Part shown: in pieces, positions 45,701 to 57,040 of the stretch
Position numbering within the stretch: the first letter of the stretch is position 1
How the letters are laid out: each line of letters opens with the position of its first letter
Assembly: GCA_021234155.1 (NCBI GenBank)
Contig: JAJEKV010000379.1
Location: 186,001 to 250,000, forward strand
DNA length: 64,000 bases
Source of the DNA: Isoetes taiwanensis
Lineage: Eukaryota; Streptophyta; Lycopodiopsida; Isoetales; Isoetaceae
Reading direction: 5' to 3'
Made by a program: the position numbers and the translations under genes
The notes under the pieces: model-generated
What the model was told of the DNA's origin: nothing
Database searches by the model: none
What the model saw: only the letters and a program-made list of their open reading frames with translations

Positions 45701-46490
45701 CTCTAGCTTGGCAAAAGCTTTAAGTGTTATATGCAAGGGCGCATGATCTGACTCATGTAGCTGTTCTCCCACCTGGAAATCAGAAATAAGGTCTTTGCTT
45801 CTTGCCAAAAGATAATCAATGGTGCTGCCTCCGGTGATTCCTATAAGTCATATTCGGATTGTGGAAAAGCTTTTATTCCATTGATTATTTTCGGTTGGCG
45901 GTGGTGCTTAATTCAAGCGCTTTTGTGACCCATTTCATTGGATATTATATCCTCTCGAAAAATCATGTCATATGGTGGTCGTGTTCATCAAGGCATACAT
46001 TTGCCAAATCCTCAAAGGTATTAAACTTGTCGGGTTGCCAGGTTACGCCATTGAAATCACCCATTATAAATATATCCCCCTTGGGATGAGTATTCAAGAA
46101 TATCAGAGCACAAATTTCCGTAAGGGTTCTCTTTGTCTAGATTATGCTTATGATATATGCTAGCATTTTCTGAGCAAAGTAGCGGCAGCAAAAATTAGTG
46201 GTTGCCTTCCATTAACCCGAACCAAATGTATTGGTTGCTTGGGTCTTGCCTTAAGATCTGAAAATCATATCTTTGTATCTTTCTTCTTGTGCGGGGCTAT
46301 GCCTCCAAACCACGCCCAACTCTATTTACTTTCTCGGATTCATTTGAGCTAACAAGACATAACTTTGGTATGTCGTAGAGATCAAACCGGGTGAGCCCAT
46401 GTCTCGCGGAAGCATAATAGATCTTGGTGTTGCCAATTTTCCGAGTGTTGCATTTATTTTTTTCCGAGATAGTCCATGCGCATTCCATAG
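42770..46490 (-). mobile_element. decayed full-length-order LINE (endonuclease, RT, zinc finger)
   Basis: From the 5' side: endonuclease debris with FIMGDFNGVTWQPDKFNTF (about 46040), GSTIDYLLARSKDLISDFQV and ESDHAPLHI (45730-45820); linker KSPKSFWSRLQDSHIQTVL (about 45330) and NNKAQDADGLCMELLKWSG (about 45140); RT palm YADDVVLLASKK with the catalytic box at 44472-44483, then MNVNLSKSKVMIFGTRERP and VDSYKYLGLDIAS; LFKTLVQTVVLYGAPIWGP (about 44120); and beyond an insertion, SQRQRKLIAVYRTGSHNHEI and CRICKAWDV (42843-42960). The single ORF2 would have copied its RNA at nicked DNA. At least six frame changes make it inactive. Same family as the 21.8-27.6 kb copies. Confidence 0.75.
43360..43985. 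other. block inserted in the LINE, rich in GTTTAAAC-like words
   Basis: This block interrupts the LINE between its connector region (WKQIEGVQKMYPEE, about 44050) and its C-terminal part (NRVKAQDPNKVITS, about 43230). It is unlike the LINE: AT-rich with recurrent gtttaaac, ttcgcgtaagc and aaaatacgtatttttg palindromes. No coding sequence. Probably an independent non-autonomous insertion; exact ends and any target duplication are not clear to me. Confidence 0.5.
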
Positions 46491-46836
46491 ACTAATTCTC
46501 AAGGCCCTTGCTTCCTAGTTGTGTTTCTGTTTGTGATGATGGCTTTTCCTGCTTGGTCCGGATATGCAACTAATCCTTTATCCCTGGCCTCTTTTACTTT
46601 TTGCCCATTCAAGCTTTCGCAGATTCTAAGCGGCTTGGAGTAAGGTCCCGATCCAGTTAGATCTTCTCTCCCTTAAGCACATTTCATTTATGCGAGAACT
46701 CTATCTCTAGCTTCTTTTTGTGCGGAATTTCACTAGAATTGGGCTAGAGTATGTACCTGGTTTTCCCAATCTTCTTGACGACACATGAAGTGGGTCATGA
46801 AGACGATTGTCTCGAGAAAAGCGCCTAACAGTAATT
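46491..46836. other. no gene recognised
   Basis: Short spacer between the two LINEs; may include the 5' leader of the left element. Nothing distinct. Confidence 0.4.
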
Positions 46837-46853
46837 ATTATTTTTTTTTTGAT
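46837..46853 (-). other. poly(A) tail of the L1-type LINE
   Basis: ttattattttttttttt on the plus strand reads as a poly(A)/(AAT) tail on the LINE strand and marks the likely 3' end of the element that extends to about 54925. Confidence 0.6.
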
Positions 46854-46859
46854 AGCATG

Positions 46860-47608
46860 TTTGTGCTTTATAAGGCAGCACATGAAAAAGTAACAGAACA
46901 CTTAAGAGCATCATACTATGAATATGAGCTCAAGAATAACAAGCCTAACAAGAAATTCGCAGGAGAGGTAGCAAATGCTAATAAGCCAGTAAGAAAATGA
47001 TCCTCAGTGTGAACAGGTCCAAGAAATCTGAATTCAGTTGTTGAGGGAGGCCACTCTGAGTTTGAACTGCAAAAACCTGCAAAAAGGCAATCCTTCCCGA
47101 AATATAAATAGATCAAGATTAGATAAGAGCAAGAGTGTGATTAACAGATGGCTATGGAAGGGGGATTCCATGATCAGTGAGGAAGCAATCATTGAAGTAG
47201 GCATTGAAAGGGTCAGTGGATCCAAAGAAGTATTGGTTTGGGCCCCAATTATTGGAGTAAAAGAGCCTGAATTTATCCTTGTCCTCCAGTAATATCAGCA
47301 AGGAGCCATACAGATCAGCAATAAGTTTATGATTGTAGTACATGGTTCTGTATCTTGTCAGCTGCCTTTCAGTGAGAATAAAGTGATGATTGGCCAAGAA
47401 GGCCCAAAGGCAGTGGATCTGAACCACTTCCCTACAGAAGATAGATGCCCAAAGATCTTCACTTTCCTTCAGATATCTCATGCGTCCCCTTTTCATAAGA
47501 AACGACTCCATAGATGTTGCAAGATCATTTTTCATGACTGAATCCACTGGGTGCTGGCTGAATGGCGAGCTGTCATCGAATTTTCTTGCTCCCTCCCCAC
47601 GCAGGAAG
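46860..47608 (-). other. 3' region of the L1-type LINE
   Basis: Follows the zinc-finger remnant. A 163-codon frame (47152-47643) overlaps the end of the coding region in a different frame. Its composition (LWAFLANHHFILTERQLTRY, YGSLLILLEDKDKFRLFYSN) is not obviously random, but it matches no LINE domain I know. I treat it as 3' untranslated sequence or a shadow. Confidence 0.4.
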
Positions 47609-50600
47609 TCAAGATATTCTAGTTTCATCAGAAAACAAAACATTAGAATCTACAATATTTAAATTGGAAGCAAATAAATTATAAAATCCCCTGTAAGCTC
47701 CATGAAGCTCCCATTTCCTGTCATGATTAGTTCCAACTTTATTCTTATGAGCAGTAGCAATAGTTTCAAAGTCAAATTGGAAGTTCATTTTGATCCAAAA
47801 AACTGAAGGTCTATTCTTCCCATATAAAAACACGATTTTCCAGCAATCCAATTCGAGGAAACTATTCAATTTAGTGCAGCTGAAAATGTGACACATATCT
47901 TCAATCTCATGGCGGTCGGCATGATATTATGATATTTTTGGAAAGGGATTGTAAGTTACTTAAAGCGCCATTAGCAATAAGCCATATCTGAGGGAAATTT
48001 TGGGAGGGCGAAGAGTCCTAGACGTTCTTGAAGAGTTCTCTTAGTGGTAAGATTGATACCCCATTTGGTCATTGCCTTAATATTAGTAGGATCATGGGAA
48101 AGGCACTTATAAATATCTCTCACTTTATAGTCAAACTTGCCATTGAGAGACCAATCACCTTTTCCTGAGTTAGGAGAAAGATTTGCCAAATAAGGCTTGA
48201 TAAGGAGATATACTTTCCTGTCAGAAGATGTACCTTTGATGATATTTTTGAGAGCAGTCCAAGAAATCAGCCTACACCCATTGAAAAGATCTCTAATGTA
48301 ATACAGACCAGCATCATGCCATTTCTTGCAAATCCTGGGGTGTTTGATTGCCAGAACATTGGAATTATGATTAAGAAAGATAGGATTCCAGAAAATAGGC
48401 ATATCAGAGTGCAAATGATCAGATGAGATAAATTGATAGTGGGGAGAAATAGAATTCCAAGCCTTAATCAGATTATTCATCAAAGGAGAGATATTAGGAG
48501 CAGTTTTCAGTTGAGTAAAGGCTGAATTTGGTAACAAATGATGAACAGATGGATGACCAGAAGGATGACTAAGATTGATCCAGTATCTGATGAACTTATG
48601 AGCAGGAGATTGGCTCCCATAGATGGCTCTCCAAACAAATTTACCTGCAAGAGATTGAGCTTGAAGAAAAAGGTCCTTACAGCCAAGACCACCTGCTATT
48701 TTAGTCTTGCAGATAGAGTTCCAATTGACCAAGTGACTGCCTTTCCAAATAAAGTTTCTGATAATTTTTTGGAGCTCAAGATAAATACACTTAGGAGCAA
48801 TTAGAGCAGTAGAAAAGTAGACATGAGAGCTAGCAAGAACCGAATTTGCAATGATAGTTCTACCTGCTAGAGTGAGATAATTTCTGTAATTATTCAGCTT
48901 TTTCTTAATTCTCTGAAGGATAGGATCCCACAGCCCTTTCAAGCTCTGATTTATAGATAGAGGCATCCCTAAAAGCTTAGTGGCTTGACCCACAGGGAGA
49001 ACATTAATGTCAAGACCTGTTGATGAGGAAGATCACCAATAATTAAGCTCTTATTGACATTAAGATAAATACCAGAAGCAGCTAAAAATTGATATATGAC
49101 TTTAAGGAAGCAGTCAATATTGGCCAAATCAGCTTCAAGGAAGGAGAAAGTATCATCAACATATTGAAGCATGGTAAGATATTCATCTGAATTGGGGAGC
49201 TTGAGTCCTTTAATCAAGCTATTTTCCTGATAGTAGGTGATGACTTTGGTAAGCAATTCAGCTGCAACTAGAAAAAGGTAAGGAGCAAGAGGACATCCTT
49301 GTCTAACTCCACAAGATAAAGAGAAAAAACCAGAGGGCACACCATTTATAAGCACAGCTGATTTGGATCTAAGATTAAGTCCAAGGATGAGATTAATGAG
49401 CTTAGGATGAAAACCAAGCTTGACCATAGCAAATTCAAGAAAATCCCATCTGACCGAGTCAAAGGCTCTCTTGAAATCCAGTTTAAGTAAAATGCAGTTC
49501 TGGTTTGAAATTTTGTTCCAATGTAATCCCTCCATGGCTGCCACATAATTATCCAGAATGTATCTCTTGGGCAGAAAAGCTGACTGATTGGGACTGATGT
49601 TCCTTTGAAGATAGCTATTAATTCTGAGAGCAATAATCTTGGCACAAAGCTTATAGGAAGTATTAGTGAGAGAGATAGGTCTCCAATCTTGAAATTTATT
49701 TGGATGATCAACTTTTGGGATCAAAGCTATGAATCCACTGGCAATAGAAGTCTGAAGACAATCATTATTCCAGAAGTCATGAATCATGGAAGTAATGTCA
49801 TCTTTGAGGATATCCCAGAACTTAACATAAAACTCAGGTGGCAACCCATCAGGACCAGGGGATTTTCCCTTACTGAGAGAAGAAAGGGTAGTTAGGATCT
49901 CATTCTGGGAAGGAGGGTCACTTATAGCAGCATTCATAACTTCAGGAGCATCAGGAAGGATACCATTGACCAGATTTTTGAAGTCAGTTGCCTTGGCCAT
50001 GTCAGGAATAGGTTTGCTCATAAAAATATCCATATATTTGTCTCTGAAGAAAGAAGAAATGTCAGAGTGAGAAGAGTATTTTTCCCCACTATCATCCTCA
50101 ACTTCTGTTATAGAATTTCTGAGCACCCTACTTTTAGCTACCCTGAAGAAGAACTTTGAGCTGCCAGAATCCATTTGGTTGGAGTATTTGATGGCCGACC
50201 CTTTAGCTTCTATCTCCTCAATGTTTCTAATCTTCCTTTCTAGAACCTCCTCTCCTATTTGCAGGTTTAGATTTGTTGGATCTTGCTGAAGTAAAGATCT
50301 GATTTCCTTCATGAGCATGAGAAGCTGATTTTTTTCCATTTCACACTGAAGATGCCTATCTTTAGACCATTTCTTAATCCAAGATTTGATAGCTTTGATT
50401 TTAGAATAGAACTGATTATCCTGATGCATACCTATATTTCTGACAGAGAGATCCTCATAAAAAGCAGAAAACTGAGAGCAGAAATTCTCATTATTCAGGA
50501 GAGATGTATTGAACTTAAAAGGGGTACTTCCCTGTCTTTGGATCCTGGTGACATGAGAAGTATGCAGGATCTGAGGTTGATGATCAGAAATAGAAGTTCC

Positions 50601-51266
50601 CTCATCACTAGAGACATAACTGTTATCCCAGAAGGAAGTGGAAGGATTGGAGACATAGAATCTGTCCAAAGTACAGTAGACTCTAGCTTTATCTTTTTGC
50701 TTATTTGACCAAGTATAATTGGCAGTCGAGGAGGGGATATAGATCAGGCCATTATCAGAAATAAGGGAGTCCCAGGCTTGTCTCTCAGACCTAGTCATAT
50801 TTATTTTGTTCCCTAATTTCAGGTCCCAGGAAGGAGTATTATTAAAGTCCCCAGCAATAATCCAGTTGTCCAAATTTTGAGAGGCTAGCCAAGAGTTGAT
50901 CTCTTTCCAAACAGGTTCTCTATCATTTGGATTAGTTGGAGCATAGATGTTAACAATACCAAAGACAGAATTGGAAACAGAAAGAGTAACAGCTTGCTAT
51001 GTTCTGGAAGGGCCATTGTAACAAGAGATATGATTAAGATCAGCCCTCCAAATGATAGCAAGGCCACCACTCGCCCCCACAGAATCAATCCAAATAGAGG
51101 AGGAATTTGGATAAATCCAATCACCCAAGTTACTAGCTTCAAAGGAGGGAAGCTTGATCTCCTGAAGAAGAATAATATCAGTTTTATATAACCTGATTTG
51201 AGCAATGGCTCTTCTTCTCTTAAGAGGACCTTTAATTCCTCTAAGATTCCAAGATAAAATCTTCAT
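47609..51266 (-). pseudogene. LINE ORF2: endonuclease, reverse transcriptase, zf-RVT
   Basis: Starts MKILSWNLRGIKGPLKRRRA (51266), the APE endonuclease N-terminus. Then ILLQEIKLP, AGDFNNTPSWD, TWSNKQKDKARVYCTLDRFY and SISDHQP, the catalytic boxes. RT: KGKSPGPDGLPPEFY, GFIALIPKVDHPNKFQDWRP, NQSAFLPKR, LLKLDFKRAFDSVRWDF, NGVPSGFFSLSCGVRQGCPL, and YVDDT at 49153-49164. Then GQATKLLGMPLSINQSLKGL and GDWSLNGKFDYKVRDIYKCL, and a zf-RVT-like end (MCHIFSCTKLNSFLELDCWK, about 47880). It nicks DNA and reverse transcribes its own RNA. Lesions: in-frame TAG at 50997-50999, a frameshift near 49010-49025, and frame changes near 47970 and 47900. About 1,100 codons as expected for plant L1. Confidence 0.88.
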
Positions 51267-51291
51267 ATCTAGAAGGAAAGAAGGGGAAAAA

Positions 51292-52311
51292 TCAATGTCT
51301 ATAAGATTTTGATTTCTTTTTGCTCCTAGTATTTTGAGCAGGAGTTTTGTTCAACCCTGACATAAACTTTCCCTTGTTGTTCCTAACCTTTTTACTAGAT
51401 TTACTAGCTGGATGATCTCTGTCAGGCACAGATGGTTTGGCAGAATTTTCAAGAAGATACTCTTCCTTTCCCCAATTCTCTTTGTCAATTAGGTGATCCT
51501 CACCCTCACTATTATCACTATGGTCACTATTATCAGAATAACCACCAGGATAAAATTGAAACATAGAATTAATATCAAGATTATTTAAAGGAGCAGAAAG
51601 ATTAACTTGCCTGGAATTTTCATGTTGCTCCTCCTCTTCTGCACCTTGTGGAGTCTCAGGGACATAGTCACAAGAATCCAAATTACTAACCTCTCTTTCC
51701 TGTGATTGATCCTTATCTTCTGAGTCAAGAACCATTTGCAGTGAAGCTAGCTGATCTGCAACTTTACTGGATATTTTTGGAGGACTAAGGGGCACATTTA
51801 TGATGGGATAATCCAAATCAATAAGAGATGGTAGAGGTGGCAGAACTGGAGGGGTAGGAATAGGCTGCTTGAGGGATGAGAAAACCTGGGTTGATTGTGG
51901 TGTAGGAAGGGCAGTAGAGGGGCAACATACTTTGCTCTTATGTAAATCAGGATCTAAATTAATATCCGGGTCAGATAATACCTGAAAAGTGTTTTGACAG
52001 TCTATAAGCAGCTTATCTTGATGTTGAGCCACACTCCCTTGTTGCAGATTGTTTCCATCATAGTTGACTTCATTGGTATGGCAAACAGATTTGGACAAAA
52101 CCAAATCTGATTGACAATGAGGCACATTAGAAGTTATATTTTGCTGAGTTAGGCTTGCTGAAGTAGCAGAAGAGGTCTGTGAATTCTTTCCAAAAGAATT
52201 CATTTTCTGTTTAGCTTTATCCTGAGATTTTATAGTTAATGACATTTTTGATTGGGAAGTCCATAAGACTATAACAATGGCCCTTATCTTGTCTTCACAA
52301 ACCATTAACAT
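51292..52311 (-). pseudogene. LINE ORF1, C-terminal half
   Basis: An open frame of about 340 codons that is Ser/Pro/acid-rich in the middle (PIPTPPVLPPLPSLIDLDYP; GYSDNSDHSDNSEGEDHL) and ends in a basic tail (KKVRNNKGKFMSGLNKTPAQ, RSKKKSKSYRH). It sits directly before ORF2. The first codons (VCEDKIRA) derive from the inverted-repeat element at 52296-52898, so the true coding part starts near SLTIKSQDKAKQKMNSF. The N-terminal half lies beyond the insertions at 54134-54921. Such ORF1 proteins bind LINE RNA. Confidence 0.65.
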
Positions 52312-52898
52312 TCAGCATATAAAAATTAAATCCCTAACACATAACAACCAACACATAACAACATTGACATTAACAACCAACACATAACTACCATTGATAT
52401 TAATTAATTAACCATTGGGTCCAACACATTTAAATTAAAATCCCCTTCAACCCCTTTGGTTTGGGTGCATATTCACACGGGGGTGACTCTAGGCAACGAG
52501 AGCTGTTGGATAGGCATATTCACCCTTTATTCCTTAATCTACACCGATGACGTAAAGTTCCTAGTTTGTGGGGTATGCAAGTACAAAATTTGCTATACTG
52601 TATAACAAGATTCACAAAATACTATAAGATTTCAAGTAGAATACTATATGGTGTTGATTTCGTACATGCAAAATACAATTATGAGGGCTCTCGCTGCCCT
52701 ACGTCACCCCCCGTGTGAATATGCACCCAAACCAAAGGGGGTTTAAGGGGGATTTTAATTTAAATGTGTTGGACCCAATGGTTGCGTTAATTAATATCAA
52801 TGGTAGTTATGTGTTGGTTGTTAATGTCAATGGTTGTTATGTGTTGGTTGTTATGTGTTAGGGATTTAATTTTATATGTTGAATGTTAATGGTTTGTG
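52296..52898. mobile_element. MITE-like palindromic element, copy 1
   Basis: A 603-bp element with arms of about 192 and 196 bp (52296-52487 and 52703-52898), near-perfect reverse complements running from cacaaaccattaacattca to cacgggggtgac, and a spacer of about 215 bp. The arms contain their own direct repeats (aaccaacacataacaac). No coding capacity. It lies within LINE ORF1 and so post-dates that LINE. A truncated relative lies at 15714-16031. The exact ends and target duplication are uncertain. Confidence 0.85.
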
Positions 52899-53570
52899 TT
52901 GTAAAATTTTTTTGGCCCCTTGAGGGCCTTAGAGACGTCACCCCCCCAGGGTGTGACAAAAATTTTAGAATTCAAACCAGAAAAAAACTAGAATTCATTT
53001 GAGGCTTTCATCACCTGTAGCTTTTGAATTTCATCACAATAAAACAAATAGAACATAAGTAAAAGTTACCATAAAGATAGAGCAGATTGATCCCATTATT
53101 CTGAAAGTCATAAAGATTGCAACACCCATACACAAACATTTTTCAACCTGGAATTTAATGAAGCCTTTGGCCTCCATGGATTCTTGTGGTGAGAAACCAA
53201 AGTGGGAAACTTTTCTGCTTGTTAGCACAAGGATCTAGAAGCCTTGGAATTTGCTTAATAACTGCCTCAAAATCTAAAAATGCATGGTAATTTTTTGCAA
53301 GCTTCATTCGGAATGAGCCATAAAACAATATCCAATAGGCTAATCCTGTGTTAATCAAACCGGTAGGATGCCTACCAAACCCGGCCGAAAAATTGCTGTT
53401 CTAGCATAATAACTTAACCAAACATATCCATATCATACACTATCAAAAAAAAAAGATCTCGGAGAGAGCTTTCCAACATAATAAAAATCATCTCAAACAG
53501 AGCTGGATCAAAAGTTATGATAAGAAATCGTGCCGACGGAAACCGCACTACATGCGCCCTTCAAGTCCTT
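52899..53570. other. no gene recognised, within the interrupted LINE
   Basis: Right of the MITE: ttttttttggccccttgagggcctt and a C-rich gtcacccccccagggtgtgac hairpin, then AT-rich sequence. The equivalent position beside the copy at 15714-16031 also has ttttgggcccttcgggccc, so part of this may belong to the element. Confidence 0.45.
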
Positions 53571-53575
53571 CATGT

Positions 53576-53815
53576 GCCCATTATGCACCACACACACAAA
53601 AAGAGGGCTTTTGTTGTGAGCCATTGGTTGTTGACCATTATGCACCACACGCACAAAAAAAAGGGCTTTTGTTGTGAGTCATTGGTTGTTGACCATTATG
53701 CACCACACGCAAAAAAAGAGCTTTTGTTGTGAACCATTGGTTGTTGACCATTATGCACCACACGCACAAAAAAGGGCTTTTTGTTGTGAGCCATTGGTTG
53801 TTGACCATTGAAAAA
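53576..53815. repeat. minisatellite, about 60-bp unit x4
   Basis: Four units of ccattatgcaccacacgcac, aaaaaaagggcttttgttgtg and agccattggttgttga, differing mainly in A-run length. Overlapping frames of both strands repeat the unit's peptide and are not genes. Confidence 0.9.
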
Positions 53816-53845
53816 AAGGCTAAAATCAATGGCTCGAGAAATGGT

Positions 53846-53985
53846 GCACTCTAGATGTACGCGATTAGTACATCCATTTGAATACATCACGAAATCATAG
53901 GAAAACCTTAGTGAAAAGCGTGACAAAAAAACACAAAGAAAACCCCCTGTTATTATGCTACATATTGGTCGAGTCAAGCATAGAT
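53846..53985. repeat. dispersed repeat, second copy
   Basis: Homologous to 18100-18230 in the same orientation: gtgcactctagat, then gaaatcat, aaaagcgt and aaccccctgttat, then tatgctacatatt. Lies at the right margin of the insertions in LINE ORF1. Confidence 0.75.
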
Positions 53986-54133
53986 CATGAGAAGCATGAT
54001 TAACTTTTTTTGGAACAGTACCTTTACCCAAAAGTTTTGGCTCCCCAATTGTTATACCAAAGTGTTCTTCTTATATCCGAAAGAGTTGTCCTCAAGGATT
54101 TTTTCCTTGGCTTTAATCGCAACTCCCATCGCT

Positions 54134-54921
54134 TTACATTTTTTGAATCCTTTTGTAGCTGCCATTGACTTTGGTCCATTTGAAATTGTCATTCTCAGGC
54201 AATTTGTGAAATGTGTCCAGACCCTTGGATTCATTTGTTTGGATCACACCCTCACTATCAGAGTGTTCCTTAGAATTATCACCTGGAAGAAGTTGAGTAG
54301 AGCCTGCTATTTTCTCCCCTTCAACCACATTATCTCTGCTGATTTGAAGTGAAACTGTGAAAGACTTACAGTCAGAGTACCAGAAATGTCTTTGGTAACA
54401 TTTTTGGCATTGGGATGGCAATCCAGACCATCTAAGAGCTAAGGAAGATTCTACTCCAAAGGCATCTATGAAAGGAATGGAGATAGGAATTTCTTTGGAG
54501 AGGTCTAGCTGCACAAAGGCACGTGGAGGTTTGGATGGAGAGTATTCAGTAGAAATATAGGTGCCAATGGTGTTAAATAGGAGCTTGAAACATTCTTCAT
54601 CCCAATAAATAGGATTAAGTCAAGAAGCGAGGTTGAGGCAATACAAAGATTGTTCATTTGTTCAATATCAAGTTTTGGATGCCATTTGAGAAAGGACAGT
54701 TGAGTGGTTTCAAAAGTCAGGGGACCATAGTTGAGAAAGAAATTAGCTGATCTAGCATTCCCACACTCAAGCATAATGTAAGGGAAATTAAGCCGAAATG
54801 TGACTTGAATTATGATACCTTTATTTAGGTTAAGGAGAAAAGCCCATAGTTTGTCAAGCTTAATCCCACATTTTTGGATCTTGATTATGACAGCTGAATT
54901 GGATAAAGCATCGATGCGCAT
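54134..54921 (-). pseudogene. LINE ORF1, N-terminal half (DUF4283-like plus zinc knuckle)
   Basis: Begins MRIDALSNSAVIIKIQKCGI at 54921, followed by VTFRLNFPYIMLECGNARSA and LSFLKWHPKLDIEQMNNLCI, then (after a TGA/frame change near 54605-54625) WDEECFKLLFNTIGTYIS and FVQLDLSKEIPISIPF, then a knuckle CQKCYQRHFWYSDC. This is the DUF4283-then-CCHC layout of plant LINE ORF1 proteins, which bind RNA. The knuckle is one residue short between the second Cys and His. It continues as an acidic linker to a stop at 54134. Confidence 0.6.
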
Positions 54922-54925
54922 TTAA

Positions 54926-55439
54926 TTAAAGTGCATTCCCACTTTTTTTCGGAACCCTGTTATTTTACACAAAAAGGAGCACCCCGACCCGAAAACTGTC
55001 CATAATTCGAATTTTTGTCTGTTAGTGTGCATCCAAGCTTTCTTCCAATTTTCTTGGATAGCGAGTCGAGAACAAGAACAATGCAACTCAAACATAGGAA
55101 TTTCATTACAGATTGAAACCAGAGTTCTAGTTGAAAAAGATTCTTAGTTGAACATTTTGGCTCTATTTTCTTAGGTTGGTAGACAAGAGATCACAAATTC
55201 CAACAAAAATTAAGCAAATTGTTTACTTAATCACCAAAAAATTACTAGTTTTGAGATACCTTATATTTATAAATGGGCTCATTACAATATATATTACGGT
55301 GGGTGAAGAGACCATAGTGGGTGATGGGCACAATGATTACACCCTCTTCACACATGAACCTCCTAGTGCAAAGGGCGTGGAGCTCTCCAAGTCCGCGAGC
55401 AACTTTACAGGACGATAGAAATTTGTATGAGAAGTTCCT
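54926..55439. other. no gene recognised; region 5' of the LINE
   Basis: Possible LINE 5' untranslated sequence followed by unrelated AT-rich DNA. Short frames only. Confidence 0.4.
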
Positions 55440-57028
55440 TCATGGGTCACGTGCTTGTATGTGACGTTTCCAAAGATATACGGTCGTCCCGTTATCGACA
55501 TCTTGATCTTCATCACGCGTACCACGCCACTCCAAGCGGCGTGTACACCGTGTAGCCAGGTGAGTAGCCCTAGGGGGCAACTTGCTGGGTATGTGCATTT
55601 CTTATTAATGTGCACATTAAGGTGCACACATTTCCATGTAGGCACATTTGGCCACCTAGCCATTAAAGGCAAGTGGGCCCATTTCCAATTATCCCACATA
55701 CCTAAAGGGATAATTGGAAACCCTAAGCCCCAACCCTTGCCTATTTAAGTAGGAGAACCCTAACTTGCCCATTTTCGTTCCTAGGGTTTTAGAGCTCTGT
55801 TTTTGGCTGCTCTAGGAGTCAAAACCGCCTCCCGGACTCGGCGAGAGAATGGCACCATTAGTTTCCCTTGATTCGGCGACAAAGTGGGATGGTCGAACTC
55901 AGTCAGGAGGAGCAACTCATGGATCAGGTATGTAGTCGATTTAATGGTCTAAACCGTTTTCCGGTCATTGTATCGAGTGGGTTTAGCCTATTAAATCGCC
56001 TTTAGCAGCTATCTAGATCTCTAGATGAGTAGATACGGACTCTAACTAAAGAACCTAACTCTATGATATAGATTAGATCTATGTTCTTTAGTTCTTCCTG
56101 GGTGATGTATATGGATGATGTATCAGTGAACTCCTTGTATTGGGAAGGGGGTAGAGACTCTCAAGCTTGGTAGTAGATGCTCCCTAGATTAGCCTCTCTA
56201 GCACACCATAGATTCGACTGTACAAGAAACCACACACGGTTGTGGGTGAAGGGGCCGACCGCTAAGAAGGAGGTTCGGTCTCGACTCTTGAGCGATCCCT
56301 CGGGTGTGTGAGGCCTACCGGGGATCATTGTGACTAGGTCTAATGGCTTACCCGAGTGTGGGTAAGGCATGGGCTCGATTTGCCGTGAAGTGGTGTTCAT
56401 GACTTTCCGCTGGGTTCACGAACACGGGCAAAGGGCCCCTAGTCACCTTGAGTCAAAGCATGTAGATCTGCGGAGGGAGTGATCCCTACCGCCCCCATCG
56501 GAATCGGGAGATGAACCCAGGAATAGCCCTTTTGGCTATGCATCCGGGCGGGCGGTCGAGTCCCAACACTTTTTCAGCCTACTCGCAAAGTGTGTACTGT
56601 GGAGGGGCGGATGGAGTGGACAACCCATGCCATGTTCTTATACCCGGCCAAATCTTGCCATGAATTACATGCGCAATGAACTCTGGAGACCCAAGCTGTC
56701 AGTCATCCCTTTGAGTCTCGAGCCTTGGGTAGGATTCCCCTATGTGATGTCTTTGATCTTTGTCTATGCAGAGATATGTGGAGGACCATCTTTCGTGATG
56801 GTCATATGATGTTGATGTATGTACTCTTCGACATGTATGTTTACGCTTCCTCAGCCTAGGTAGGCCCCGAGGGAGGCAGGGGTAAAGGACCCCTTCATTC
56901 TTCCCTTTGGAACTCTTCAAGGTTGCGATGATACGTGGAGGGCCCTATATTAGCATGGAGCTGGTATGGGGGATGAACCCTGTTTGTATACCGGTGAGTG
57001 CACCGATATGAGCAGGGGACGCCACGAG
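55440..57028 (+). mobile_element. possible LTR of a retrotransposon
   Basis: The stretch has a TATA-like ctatttaagtaggag near 55741 followed by gccctaagcc/agggtttt-type leader sequence, moderate GC and no coding frame, and ends just before a primer-binding-site-like sequence. This is the layout of a long plant LTR, but the matching second LTR is not identified inside the window (it would lie beyond 64000), so the call is tentative. Confidence 0.3.
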
Positions 57029-57040
57029 TGGTATCGAGCA
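57029..57040 (+). promoter_or_regulatory. candidate primer binding site (initiator tRNA-Met)
   Basis: tggtatcgagca differs from the common plant retrotransposon site TGGTATCAGAGC by loss of one A. Position downstream of the putative LTR fits. A short match like this can occur by chance. Confidence 0.3.

Larger units (their letters stand above)
46840..54925 (-). mobile_element. L1-type LINE, largely preserved, with nested insertions
   Basis: Minus-strand non-LTR retrotransposon: ORF1 (54921 to 51292, interrupted), ORF2 (51266 to about 47600) and a 3' region ending in a poly(A) tail near 46840. ORF1 ends 25 bp before the ORF2 start. Only a few lesions are visible in the 3.3 kb endonuclease-RT core, far fewer than in the other LINEs here, so it is a younger insertion. 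The interval 52290-53990 inside ORF1 holds an inverted-repeat MITE, a minisatellite and a dispersed repeat. I could not define target-site duplications. Confidence 0.8.

Noticed and set aside
49605-50708. Plus-strand frames of 96 and 118 codons
   Set aside because: Antisense to the LINE RT and endonuclease coding sequence.
53576-53815. Array of four 60-bp units as a possible CRISPR
   Set aside because: Units are continuous tandem copies with no distinct spacers and no cas-like genes.
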